Shown here: positions 1 to 9,749 of the stretch, piece by piece
Layout of the letters: the number at the start of each line of letters is the position of its first letter
Position numbering within the stretch: position 1 is the stretch's first letter
Assembly (NCBI GenBank): GCA_004151065.3
Contig: NWUY0300007918.1
Location: 8,654 to 40,349 of the forward strand
Direction of reading: 5' to 3'
DNA from: Larix sibirica
Lineage: Eukaryota > Streptophyta > Pinopsida > Pinales > Pinaceae
DNA length: 31,696 nt
The notes under the pieces: model-generated
Databases searched by the model: none
The model's input: the letters and a program-made list of their open reading frames with translations, nothing else
What the model was told of the DNA's origin: nothing
Program-made: the position numbers and the translations under genes

Positions 1-42
1 AGCAAAAACTGGTTCTAATTACTCACCCCCACACCGGAGAAG

Positions 43-290
43 CATGACTACGGAATTAAAAGCTCAGTTCGAGAAGTTGTAAAAGGACGTCCATGCCCTC
101 AAGGAAACAATCACAAAGAAACAAGAAAGTTTACAGGAAGAAATAAAAATTATCAATGTAGCATTTAAATAAGAGATTGAAACGAAAATGTACTTCTAGA
201 CATTGAGGCAAGGTTAACTCGCAAATTGGACGCTATCATGAAGATGATAGAGAAAGATAAGTCTAAAACCTCCAAAAGCAAAATGGTTCA
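43..290 (+). pseudogene. Decayed retroelement gag-like coiled-coil fragment
   Basis: Reading from the ATG at 43, the plus strand encodes a Lys/Glu-rich, heptad-like sequence starting MTTELKAQ, with alternating charged and hydrophobic residues typical of a coiled coil. In-frame stops fall near 79 and 169, and a frameshift near 190 moves the similar charged reading (LDIEARL, then KLDAIMKMIEKDKSK) to another frame. Charged coiled-coil leaders like this are common at the N-terminus of plant Ty3/gypsy gag proteins, so I read it as an old gag remnant. No capsid or zinc-knuckle motif follows, so it could also be a fragment of a host coiled-coil gene. Confidence 0.3.
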
Positions 291-299
291 GACATGTCG

Positions 300-560
300 A
301 CCAACTCTTCTCGTGACTCGAAGGAGATGGAGCACAGGAGAGTGGCGGGGAGAGCGAGGAGCGAGCAACGGAAAGGAGGTGGAGTGGAGCTGGCATGGTG
401 GGGGCGAGATGGCAAGTGTAGCGAGAGGAATGAAACCAGAGGCGGTGTGTAGAGGGCGATGAGGTGTAGGGAAGTGGGTGGGGGAGAATATGGGGCAGTG
501 ATGAGGTGCAGAGGGCGGTGTGTAGCAGGTGAGCGCGTGAGCAGAGGGCGGTGTGAAATA
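300..560. other. GC-rich, purine-skewed block with a repeated short motif
   Basis: About 260 bases are strikingly rich in G and A on the plus strand, against an AT-rich background. The word AGAGGGCGGTGTG occurs at about 510 and 543, and a one-base-shorter relative (AGAGGCGGTGTG) occurs at about 438, so the block behaves like a degenerate minisatellite. Open frames on both strands have low-complexity Ser/Pro/His composition and no recognisable domain. I do not call a gene. Confidence 0.5.
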
Positions 561-584
561 CCAATTTATTGAGAGCACACACAC

Positions 585-2640
585 ACTACATTCATTTTTA
601 TTTTTTGTTAAACATTTGGAATCTCAATGACAAAAGTCAAATCCTCTTTTACAAAAACTCACAAACCACACTAATCTGCATAAATGGGAAGCAACTAACA
701 TCATATTGTATAGTGCCATAATAATGCAAACTTTGCCAAAGATGGATCCTACTGTGACTACTCACATTACAGAAGCAATGCACAATATATTCACCAAGTG
801 AATGTGAAACAACTACCATCAACATGTGTGATACAATCATAATGCAAATATACTAAGTTAGCCATTGTATCCATTCCTCCCATGCATGATACATTCTTGA
901 TACAAAGATCACCAGATCAAAACAAATTAAATTGTTACTGCAAAACAATGCTCCTCATAAAAGTAAGTAAGAAATATGCATGAAAAGAAGTATACCAAAG
1001 CCATCATTCACAAGTTAATTGAAGTTGTAATTTATCACTATGTATGTGAAGCAGTCCCTGGACAACAATAATACTAAAATTTCCAGAAAATGATGTATGT
1101 TCTGCAAATACAATGTTGCCCCTAGCAACAAAATTGTATTTAATGATTGCTGCGCCATGACTTTTGGCTTTTGTAGATTGGCCACTAAATCAATACCTCA
1201 GCAAGGAAGTCCTTGTTTTAACACACAAATGCTACCGAGGTATTTCTACTGAAGAGTCACACTACACACTATTGCAGTTGGATCATGAATGTCCTGAAAA
1301 GCATTAGATTGGTATATATATATGACACCAATTCAAAAACAGAAGGCAAATATTTCGCCTTATATGAAATTCCTCCACACACATTTTATATCATAAAGTT
1401 GGGAAACAAAATGCTAATACATATAATGCTTGAATCAAATCGTTCTAAACAGAATATATGACATCCCTAGCCAAGGATATGCTATTTGGATACTATGCAT
1501 GGATGAAAAACTCAGAATATAAGCCCAACAATTCGTTCTTTCATATGTGAAAACTAAACTGGGAGAAAATGCCCAAAAGAATATGATTTGTCTAAAGCAA
1601 ATAATTCTACTCTCTATATAAACAAATTCAATGAATGGGACGAATGATTACTAGAGTTCTGATTTCCCAGTGGAAAATTGTTCTGCCATATATTATACAG
1701 GATGCCCAAATCCATTGCGCAGGAGGTTATTGAATTCTAGCATTATTACAGAGTGTCCACAATCATAGGTTTAAAGTACCAACTCAAATGCTCTGAAGGT
1801 AGGTATCTCCTGGCATTATTCAAGCCTCTAAAACACAAGTTTATAAGTGCAAATTCAATTTCGAAAACATTGCATACATTTCAACATCTGTTTTAAAACA
1901 CAGGGTTAAAATATAGGGTGCATCCATAAGATTCTTTTAAGCAAACCCTTATCCACATGTTTGTAAATTTATTACCCTTACAACCATGACATGTTACTAC
2001 AAAAGCTTGCAAATCCAAACCACAAACATGCATATTAAATTTTCAGGCATGGTTTATTGTGGGTGACAACCATAACATATTGCTACATTAGCTAGAATGG
2101 AAAATCTATAGACATACATGTCAAGCTTTATAGCAAGGAAGTGGACACATTTTTTTATTTTTATTTTCAAATGTGTTCCAAAGCAACTCACTATGGGTGT
2201 TGATTTCCTCCCAATCATAGGTTGTTTTGCTATAGAATTCCACCCCAGTATTGGGCGAGGTCAAAGTTCCCCATCCACTAGAACCTCCAAAACATCCACC
2301 AAGTGGTCACCACGGGATTTTATTCCATATTTTGGTTAGTACAATTCTTGTCATTCATTATCTTTCTCCATACAACATAGGAAGCCATCCTTTCTCTGCT
2401 CTCCATATTTCTTTTCCAATAGTATTAAACTTATTGAACAAAGTTGTATGGCCATGTGGATAGCCTAACAAGCCAACAACTCACAAGGATTTGAAGTAGA
2501 ATTCTATCTGTCCTTTAATGGTGTCTAATCCCCAGAGTAGCCATTTATTCATCTTTCCATGGATCATTCTTCAGTTGGGATACGTTTTTTCGTCTCTAAA
2601 GCTGTATTTTCCTTAGAAAAACATTTTTTCCAATCTCTCA
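585..2640. other. Gene-free stretch
   Basis: About 2 kb of AT-rich DNA without a coding signal. The longest open frames are 60-75 codons, lack recognisable motifs and look random. I saw no RNA gene or clear repeat boundary. A short TA run lies near 1313-1322. Confidence 0.6.
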
Positions 2641-2989
2641 TTCCTCGTTCGTATTTTTCATGTTTCATGAATGCATGAATGAATAAGGTGACATGGAGGA
2701 GTCTTTCCTCCACTCCTTTCTTAGGTCCCCACAGGTAGGAGGTCGTTACCTCTAATTAGGAGCTTTGTTTTAGGATTATTAAGTTCTCAATTCATAATTC
2801 TCTTCTCACTTAAATAGGTTTTTAACTCAAGTTTAACATAGCATGGGATAATAAGGTAATTAAATGAAGAAGGCAGCCTTATGGAACAGGTAAGAAATAA
2901 TCATAAGGAATAGGTCACTCCTTCCATCGGACCCCCTTACCCTTATTCACTAGTGATCTCATAGTCCATCAGAGTCCTTGGAAATTCTT

Positions 2990-3129
2990 TTTTTGTTATT
3001 AAAAACTAGTCATGTTATAAGTTTTTTTTTCAAAATTACCATGGTAGGTCTATCTCATGGCATGGTACAAAACATAATAATACAAAATCAAAATCAAAGT
3101 TTCCATAGGGTCAAAATTGGGGTGTTACA
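2990..3129 (-). mobile_element. Probable terminus of a Ty3/gypsy-type LTR (minus orientation)
   Basis: Read on the minus strand from 3129, the sequence begins TGTAACACCCCAATTTTGAC. A TGTAACACCC start is a well-known 5' end for plant Ty3/gypsy LTRs. The plus strand ends in TGTTACA at 3129, as expected for a TG...CA boundary. I could not find the other LTR end or a secure target-site duplication, so the extent toward lower coordinates is unknown and 2990 is arbitrary. A solo or truncated LTR is most likely. Confidence 0.4.
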
Positions 3130-3403
3130 TATAACCCATGATCTTTTGCTATGATTTAATTCAACTAATATCCGAATATATTTATTTTTAACATACTCTT
3201 ATCATTTACAACTTGTTCCCATTAAATTTTATTGTTTTCTTATTTTAAAGTGCAAGGTAAGGCATTGGGCATAGTTGACCTACATTAACTTACTTGAGTT
3301 CTAAGGTTGTGTTGATCCCCTTATAATACTTTCTTCTTCAACTTGAAACATTTCATATAGCATGGAATCTTCAATTGTTTGTGGTAATACTTTGAATTTT
3401 ATA

Positions 3404-3612
3404 GGACTCATATACTTGTTTCAATGTCTTCACTTGTTGAAACATGTTGGTTGTCAATTTCCAAATTTGCTACTTCTTATTCTTCAACATTTGGTTTTGC
3501 ATAAAACGAAGGAATTCCATTTCCTTACATGATTCTTTCATGAAATACAACATCTTTGATTAAATTACATTCCCTTTTATATTTTGAGCAATCAATTTGT
3601 AGGGCTTAAACG
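3404..3612 (-). pseudogene. Ty1/copia-like pol scrap
   Basis: On the minus strand, reading down from about 3608, frames give KPYKLIAQNIKGNVI and then IKDVVFHE. This resembles the stretch after copia integrase, where a GYKLY...SRDVVFDE-type motif precedes the reverse transcriptase. Stop codons occur at intervals after it, in a Glu-rich spacer-like sequence. The match is a recalled pattern, not an alignment, and the fragment is short and broken. If correct, it is an old copia remnant with no coding capacity. Confidence 0.35.
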
Positions 3613-3619
3613 TGACCAC

Positions 3620-4075
3620 TAGTTTTGGGAATAGAGGATATCATAAATGTGGTCGGTAGAAGGTCGCTTAGTGGGCATGTCCTTTATTATTAATATTGTG
3701 GTTAGAAAGTGGCTTTGTGATGTATAGTTAATGTGATAGCTAGCCTAGAGATAATCATTTTATAAATAGCTTTCAAACTTTAACATAAGTATAAGTGATT
3801 AGATAATCTTATGCACGAAAATAAAACAAGCTTCTTTGAAAAGTGGTTTTCCACTATAAATCCCACTTTTTTAGTTTCTCATGGTTTGGATTTTTTTATT
3901 ATCTTATTTTAGTTTATTAGATTTTTTTATAAAAGTAGGAAAGCATTCAACAACAATATTTGCAACTTGTATGTATTCCATCACTAAAACAATTTAACAT
4001 AGTTGAAGATTAAGTATCATTAAAGCTTTGCAAAATATACATTATTTTTTTTTCAGAGAAAAAAAGACTACTGTT
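3620..4075. other. Gene-free AT-rich stretch
   Basis: No coding signal. A TATAAATAG-like element lies near 3759-3767 on the plus strand and could be an old LTR promoter, but no LTR boundaries were found. The rest is AT-rich filler with a T-run near 4046-4053. Confidence 0.45.
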
Positions 4076-4296
4076 GATATTCATATTTGAATCAAATAGT
4101 ACAAAAAGTGTTCCTGATCCAAACAGTTGGATCCTTCAGAGAAAACTAAAGATGATATCTTCAAAGTTCTGTCATGCATGGAATGNGATATTCATATTTG
4201 AATCAAATAGTACAAAAAGTGTTCCTGATCCAAACCGTTGGATCCTTCATAGAAAACTAAAGATGATATCTTCAAAGTTCTGTCATGCATGGAATG
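4076..4296. repeat. 110-bp direct duplication with a single N at the junction
   Basis: Copy 1 is 4076-4185 and copy 2 is 4187-4296, an offset of 111 with the ambiguous base at 4186 between them. I see two mismatches: A/C in the segment before TTGGATCC, and G/T in the segment after it. A continuous open frame (4074-4403) runs through both copies but has no recognisable domain and looks fortuitous. The N exactly at the junction suggests two overlapping contig ends left unmerged. Confidence 0.85.
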
Positions 4297-4744
4297 AGTC
4301 TATCTTAGGTCTACAAATTTCATCCATTATTAAACATTTTAAAGTAAGGAAACTCCCATTTCTATCACTTTTGTTTGATTTTTTAAGACAATTTTGGAGC
4401 TAGTTTAGCTTAAGATTTATTTTCCCAATAAAAATTTGATATTTTAATTACGGAAACTATAACACCATATTATATTGTTTATACCTTGCTTATATATTGA
4501 GTTTTAGCTTATTTAGATGTTTTTTATGCCCTAAAATCACAAATTTACAAAACCCTCGTATTTTGAAAACATCAATTTTGACCAACCTTTAATTGCAATG
4601 AGTTTTGCAAAAAAAGTAAAAGAGCCTATAGTTCAAAAAATGTTTTTTCTTCCATTTTAGCTATCATTTTGAGTTATTAAGTTTAGTAGGTCTACTAAGT
4701 TTAACAAAGATGTTTGAAAAGAAAAGAAAAAGGAAACCTTGCAT

Positions 4745-4835
4745 ATATGAGTTATATCTCACTTTGTTAAGGCATATGGTTAACTCATTGAGAGTCACGG
4801 TCAATGGTTCATAATCCATCCCCACCATATTGCTT
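4745..4835 (+). repeat. Possible tRNA-derived SINE head or tRNA pseudogene
   Basis: The stretch contains a box A-like segment (TTGTTAAGGCATATGG, from about 4764) and, about 40 bases later, GGTTCATAATCC at 4806-4817, close to the pol III box B consensus GGTTCGAATCC. Spacing fits an internal tRNA-type promoter. A T-rich run follows at about 4836-4855. The arms do not fold into a full cloverleaf by eye, so a functional tRNA is unlikely. A plant SINE head is the best reading, with chance similarity the alternative. Confidence 0.3.
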
Positions 4836-5295
4836 CTTTTTTTTCTTTCTTAAGAGCTTCTTGTTTCCATTTAGTGCTGCAAAAGCATCCGTTCAACAAA
4901 ATCACACTTTGGACACTATTAAGGAAGAGAATGAGGTCTTGGAAGAAGGTACAAAAGTCTAAGAACAAAAGGAAGAAGCCATTGAGTAAGTTTTTTTAAT
5001 TTTCTTTTGATTTGTAAACCCAATTGAGACTTAGATCAATGGGTAAATTTTTAATATTTTGATGAAGGAATTTGGCTTAGAATTCTGTATCAATAGAAAA
5101 ACCCATTGTGGTATGTTTCAATTAACGTTTTGAAGGTTGATCAATACACTATTTTAAGTTGGTTTGTTTTCTCCATGATGTATGTGTTGTTATTTTATTT
5201 CATGTTGTGTGTTCTCTTCCACCTGTATTTTTGGGCACTTAGAATTTAATTGGTATCCTTGTAGCTTGCATGTGCCTGGCTGGGTTGCAATAGAA

Positions 5296-5307
5296 TGGTA
5301 TCAGAGC
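5296..5307 (+). other. Primer-binding site, tRNA-iMet type
   Basis: TGGTATCAGAGC matches the standard plant LTR-retrotransposon primer site complementary to the 3' end of initiator tRNA-Met. It lies a few bases after a CA at 5288-5289 that could end a 5' LTR. Gag-like coding starts about 85 bases downstream. This orients the element at 5.3-8.35 kb on the plus strand. The LTR itself (before 5290) could not be delimited. Confidence 0.7.
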
Positions 5308-5392
5308 ATGGCTTGATACCTATATATATGAGTAAAATAATTCTAGTAAAATAGACCCTGTTGGGTAGAATCATCTGGGTGAATAGAAAAAA

Positions 5393-5662
5393 ATGCCAAC
5401 AAAAGGGAAAAAGTTGTTGCGTAGGACTATGAGAAGTGAAATTGCAAGAGTAAACAATTGTATGGAACACATAAGAAGTGAAATTGCAAGAGTAAACAAT
5501 TGTATGGCACACATAAGGGGAGTAGGCATACTAGAATGGGCTCGAGGACAATGTAGAGAAGTTGCATATGAAATTACTCAAAGGTTGAGGGCTATGTCAG
5601 CCAGGATGGATGCCATAAAGCAATGTAGAGAAGAGGAGATGGATGTTATATTTGTGATGTGA
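5393..5662 (+). pseudogene. N-terminal gag segment of the Ty3/gypsy remnant
   Basis: An 89-codon open frame starts with ATG at 5393, just after the primer site, and encodes a basic, helix-prone, coiled-coil-like protein. It contains a 14-residue direct repeat (RSEIARVNNCM + three residues, twice) produced by an in-frame 42-bp tandem duplication (offset 42, about 5432-5515). No conserved gag core lies in this piece; the capsid-like part appears downstream in broken frames. Position directly after the primer site supports the gag N-terminus assignment. Confidence 0.45.
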
Positions 5663-5789
5663 GTGATGACGAGTGAGAACTAGAGATCCATAAGAAGAAG
5701 TTGGAGCTTCAAAGGAGAGGTTTATAAGGATGTGAACATATATGAGAGGTAGACCAAAGATGGAAACCTGTACCTACTTAGAAATTTTA

Positions 5790-6238
5790 TATCAATAATG
5801 ACCAGATTAAGGACATGGATAAATTCTTCAAATTTGTGGAAATCAAAGGCCCCAAGATAGTGAAGATTGAATGCATCAAGTTGAAAGGGAATGCATCCTT
5901 GTGGTGGGACAATGAGAAATTGCATAGAAAAATAAAGGGAAAATATCATATTCAATCCTAGGAAACATGGTTGCCAAGCTGAAGAGTAAATGCTTGCAAG
6001 TGGATTGTTGTTTAAACACGTTTATGAAGATACAAAACTTGAGATAGAAGAAGATGGGCATGAAATAATACAAATGAATTTTTGGGAAAAGTGATGAAGG
6101 TGATAAGTTTTTTTTTAGGCATATCAATGGCCTCCAACATGCTATCCAAGATGAGTCAAGAACAATGAGGATTTGGTCGATGGTAGAGGCATATTGGCTT
6201 GCCTTGAATGCTAAAGAGAATATATATAAAAAGCAATA
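5790..6238 (+). pseudogene. Ty3/gypsy gag capsid region, decayed
   Basis: The plus strand around 5850-5930 encodes IKLKGNASLWWDNEKLHRK (with a Cys before the Ile), matching the hallmark of gypsy capsid domains (LKLKGxAxxWWDxL). Further on, frames near 6115-6235 give HINGLQHAIQDESRTM and VEAYWLALNAKE, as in the usual C-terminal half of this domain. Stops and frameshifts occur repeatedly, for example TAG at about 5960. The protein would package element RNA; this copy cannot make it intact. Confidence 0.7.
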
Positions 6239-6639
6239 GAATTTATGTAGCAAAGGAACAAGAGGTAGAGGAAAAACCATGTCCAAAAGAGAAAATGGAA
6301 ACATGCCTTTGAGTGTTCGAAAAAATTGAACACTAACAGATGGTAAGAATACATAACTCACATAGATCAAGGACATGAGAGTGCCACTAGACCAATTATT
6401 GGAGACAACATTGATTGGGTTCAATAAGAACGTGGAGAGAGCCTTATGTTCCACAGAGTATTGTTCAAGTTGGAGTAAGAAATTGAAGAAAAAGAGTTGA
6501 AGCAAGGCAACATGGAAAATCTATTGTCTACATAGGTCATTCAAAAGTTAACTCTAAAATTCACCCCGCACCCAAATGCATATCAAGTCTCTTGGTTGCA
6601 AAAAAGACATCATATAATTGTTTTGTAAGAATGCTTGTA

Positions 6640-6760
6640 TGATTTCCACCTAGGAAATTACCATGACCATTTTTTATGTGACTTGTGCCAATGGATGACT
6701 ATCACCTTTTGTTGGGAAGGTCTTGGCAATTCAATAGGAAATCTATTCATGATGGATAAA
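6640..6760 (+). pseudogene. Ty3/gypsy aspartic-protease C-terminal remnant
   Basis: The frame from 6682 reads LVPMDDYHLLLGRSWQFNR and then KSIHDG before a stop at about 6757. In intact plant gypsy polyproteins the equivalent (VPMDxCxxLLGRPWQxDR) sits between the protease active site and the reverse transcriptase. Just upstream another frame gives YHDHFLCD, so a frameshift lies near 6682. The protease catalytic motif itself could not be found. A low-complexity A-rich insert near 6808-6835 disrupts the following linker. Confidence 0.6.
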
Positions 6761-7009
6761 TAATACCTTCCTATTGGATAAGGGAATACAAAAGTTTAGG
6801 TTGCGACTCAAGAAAAAATAAAAAATAAAAAAGGGGACAACATCAACAATAATAGAAAATGGTGTGGTAGTAGAGTGATTTTATGCACAATAACTGAAAC
6901 TTAAAAGGAAGAAAAGAGGGAAAGATGATGCTTTGCCATTATTTCCAAAGAAAAATGTAAATTCAAAATTCAAAAAGTGCGATCTACCAAAATAGGTTAA
7001 TGAGTTAGT

Positions 7010-7650
7010 TAAAAAGTTTAAGAAATTCAATTTTAATGAACTTATGAAGGGGTTTTCACATGTGAGGAGTATATCCCATCAAATTAATTTCATTCTAGGG
7101 TTGAGTTTATCTAATAAGGTGCCACATAGATTGAGTTATGCTAAAACTGAGGAGATCAATAGGTAAGCTAAATATATTTTGGTTTAATGATTGATAAAAT
7201 AAAGATGAATCATGTTGCAATACTCATTATACTAACACCAAAGAAAGGAGGAGGACATATGCGCATTGATTCAAGGGCCACAACAAAATTAACATCAAAT
7301 ATCAATTTTTGTTACCACAAATGGATGATTTGATGAACTATATGAATGGAATGAAGTGCTTCGGGAAGAATGATTTGAAGAGTTCAAGTGGATATCATTA
7401 TATTCAAATTTGTGAAAATGATAAATGCAAGAGGAAGGATGTATGAATGGATGATCATCCCATTTGGGTTGACAAACACACCCAACCCTTTCACGTGGTC
7501 AATAAATGAAGTCGTGAAACTTTACTTGGGTAATTTTGTAGTTGTGTATTTATATGACATATTGATTGTCCACAAGATGAAGGAAGAAAACAAGATGCAT
7601 TTGAAGCAAGTGTTGGAGCTATTGAAGGAGACATTTCTTATAAATTTGTA
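7010..7650 (+). pseudogene. Ty3/gypsy reverse transcriptase, decayed
   Basis: The domain can be followed in order despite stops and frameshifts. ISHQINFILG (about 7070) is the entry motif, LTPKKGGGHMRIDSRA (about 7230) the template-grip region, and SSGYHYIQI (about 7385) follows. The longest clean piece is 7388-7651, with GRMYEWMIIPFGLTN and then VVYLYDILI. In active enzymes the last reads YxDDILI, so one catalytic aspartate is replaced by tyrosine. Thumb and connection sequence continue into 7.7-7.8 kb. Together with the stop codons this shows a dead element. Confidence 0.8.
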
Positions 7651-7659
7651 AATGTGTTC

Positions 7660-8350
7660 TTATATGAAACAATAGCTTGTGTACTTGGGATTATCAATAT
7701 TTCAAGATAAATTGCAGATGGAAGTAATGAAGGTAAGAGCCACTATGGAGTGGCCAATTTCAAATATTATTGTTTTAAGTAAGAGGTTTTCATGGCTAGG
7801 CAAGATTTTATTGAAATTTTATTCAAAATTTGAGTGGGATTTGTGAATCACTAACAAATTGCATGAGGAAATGAGTTCCCATGGAATGTAGCAGTGAAAA
7901 GAGGCTTTGAATTGTTGAAGAAGAAGGAAATTGAGAAGACAATGTTGGCTTTGCCAAAATTTTCCAAAGTGCTCCATATGGATAGTGATGCCAACATAAA
8001 AAAATTTGAGCTATGATTAGCAAGGAAGGGATTATGATTTCATTATTCAATGGGAATTGAATGACACAAAGAAGAAATACTTAATTTATGATCAATAGTT
8101 TTATGCCATTATCCAAGAATTGAAGAAGTGGAGGCACTACTTGTTTCCCAAAGAGTCTATCCTTTACACCGACCATTAAGTGTTGCAATAAATTAACATC
8201 CCAACAAAGTTAAATTTGTGGCACATGAAATGGATTGAATTCTTACAGAGCTACTTATTTACATTGAAGCACGGGTTGGAAAGTTCAAATAGAGTTATTG
8301 ATTCCTTGAGCAAAAGAACAACGTTGCTCACTATTAACTTGGCCTATGTG
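7660..8350 (+). pseudogene. Ty3/gypsy connection and RNase H region, decayed
   Basis: After the reverse transcriptase, frames give KVRATMEWPIS (about 7733), then ELLKKKE and LALPKFSKVLHMDSDA (about 7912-7994), with an acidic cluster typical of gypsy RNase H. ELKKWRHYLFPKES and ILYTDH (about 8116-8178) and MKWIEFLQSYLFTLKHG (about 8228-8278) follow, then SSNRVIDSLSKR. These are the landmarks of plant gypsy RNase H in the correct order. Several in-frame stops are present. Coding similarity ends near 8350 and I found no integrase zinc-binding or DDE segment after it, so the element is truncated or rearranged there. Confidence 0.75.
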
Positions 8351-8499
8351 TAGCTCAAACAATGTTCTAGCTAGAAAACTATTCCTCTTCCAACATAGTT
8401 CCATACAACATTACCATATAACAACACACCCACCTTCAAGATAACCATACATCATCAATGAGGGAACACTAGTAATAATGGAGGAGAGAGATATAAAAA

Positions 8500-9087
8500 G
8501 ATCCATGCATGCCACAATCATGCATGCACCATATTTAATTAATTTCCAATTTAGACGGTTTTTATATATTTAATCGTTTAGTTCTAAAATTGTTTTTTTG
8601 CTTTATTTAGTTTTGCATGCACAAGTTAGATATTGCAGTTCCCTAAGTAGATAGGGGTGCTCATGCATGTGAATTTCTAGAAATATCCAAGAGGGCACAA
8701 TTTATTTTTAGCTCATTTATCAATGTAAGAAAGACACACTATAGTTGGAGTTCACACTACCAATTAAGGCAAGGTTGTGAATGCATCTAGATTAATTGTA
8801 CCTCTATTATTTCTACGATATAAAGGGCAGACAATTTTTGTGGTTTGAGAGTTTGAGTTTTGAGTTCTAGCTTTACCTTTCTATTTTCGTATTTAAGAGA
8901 AATTCAATGATGTTGTTCTGGGTGTTCAAATTAGTGCGTACATTGTTTTAAATATTAGAGGTATGTGCTTATAGGTTAAAGTACTCTGTCGCATAAATTT
9001 TGATTCTTGTTTTCAATTTTAGCAACCTATAGTTTTAGGTTAGATTCTAGAGTATACAATCTTCTCACCATGGCTTGATTTTGGACA
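8500..9087 (+). mobile_element. Probable LTR ending at a second iMet-type primer site
   Basis: The segment has LTR-like features: a TATAAAGG promoter motif at 8819-8826, then T/G-rich U5-like DNA ending in ACA at 9087. TGGTATCAAAG follows immediately at 9088-9098, a near match to the tRNA-iMet primer site TGGTATCAGAG (one difference). A purine-rich tract at 8479-8490 (GGAGGAGAGAGA) could be a polypurine tract. The LTR start is not resolved and I found no downstream gag for it. Whether it belongs to the element before it or is a separate copia- or gypsy-type LTR is open. Confidence 0.35.
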
Positions 9088-9099
9088 TGGTATCAAAGT
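9088..9099 (+). other. Degenerate primer-binding site, tRNA-iMet type
   Basis: TGGTATCAAAGT resembles TGGTATCAGAGC with two substitutions. It directly follows an ACA end, which is the usual arrangement at the junction of a 5' LTR and the internal region. Confidence 0.4.
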
Positions 9100-9700
9100 G
9101 TATCTTTGAAACCTTCCATGAAACCATGTATGGATGGTAGGGATGCTACATGTGTTAAGGAGTTGTTAGGAGATTTTAGGGGTGAGATGTTCAAGATCCA
9201 TGTTTAAGAAAAGCATTGTGGATTCATGATAGGTTGGTTTTAGTTTGTTGATTTGTTTGTCTAGTAGGTTGTTACAAGAGTAGCAATATGATTGCATTCA
9301 ATTTTAGATTCAAATATAAATTGGAAGATCCATCTAACTTAATCCTATGGAGGTGTCAAGTATAAATTGATTTTAAATATATCACTATATAGAATTTGTC
9401 ATCTATTTTGGTACTTTATGAGTGGAGAAAGTGGAATTGTGGCCTTGTAGGGCCTATTTTAGGGGCGGGTCTTGTTTTGGTGATTTGGGGACCTAAAATT
9501 TTTAGAGCATGTATGAAGAATCAAATGGCCTTTGGGGGTTAAATATTTATGGATGTTAGCAATTGATGTTTTCCTACACATCGTGATATTTCCAATGGTG
9601 AAAAGATTGTTAACAACCAAAATTTCCTCACCTAACATGTCAACAACACAATCACCTTTATATGTCATCATGCCACCTCATTCACACCCATTCATCATTG
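9100..9700. other. Gene-free stretch
   Basis: No domain is recognisable. Two overlapping open frames of 66-70 codons on opposite strands (9459-9732) have no family-like motif. The segment may be the start of the following LTR, whose left boundary is unresolved. Confidence 0.4.
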
Positions 9701-9749
9701 GAAAATTGGTCAAAATTCCCCAAAATGAATAGCAAGCCTAAAAAATATC

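Noticed and set aside
214-584. 98-122-codon minus-strand frames rich in Ser, Pro and His
   Set aside because: Low-complexity translation of the purine-rich block; no domain, and two overlapping frames are equally open.
1422-3135. TATAA flanks as a target-site duplication for a 1.7-kb solo LTR ending at 3129
   Set aside because: A 5-base AT match is expected by chance in this composition, and nothing else supports the left boundary.
4074-4403. 109-codon frame over the 110-bp duplication
   Set aside because: No domain, and the junction contains an N; probably an assembly artefact.
5876-6505. 209-codon minus-strand frame
   Set aside because: Antisense shadow of the gag remnant; hydrophobic composition results from the A-rich sense strand.
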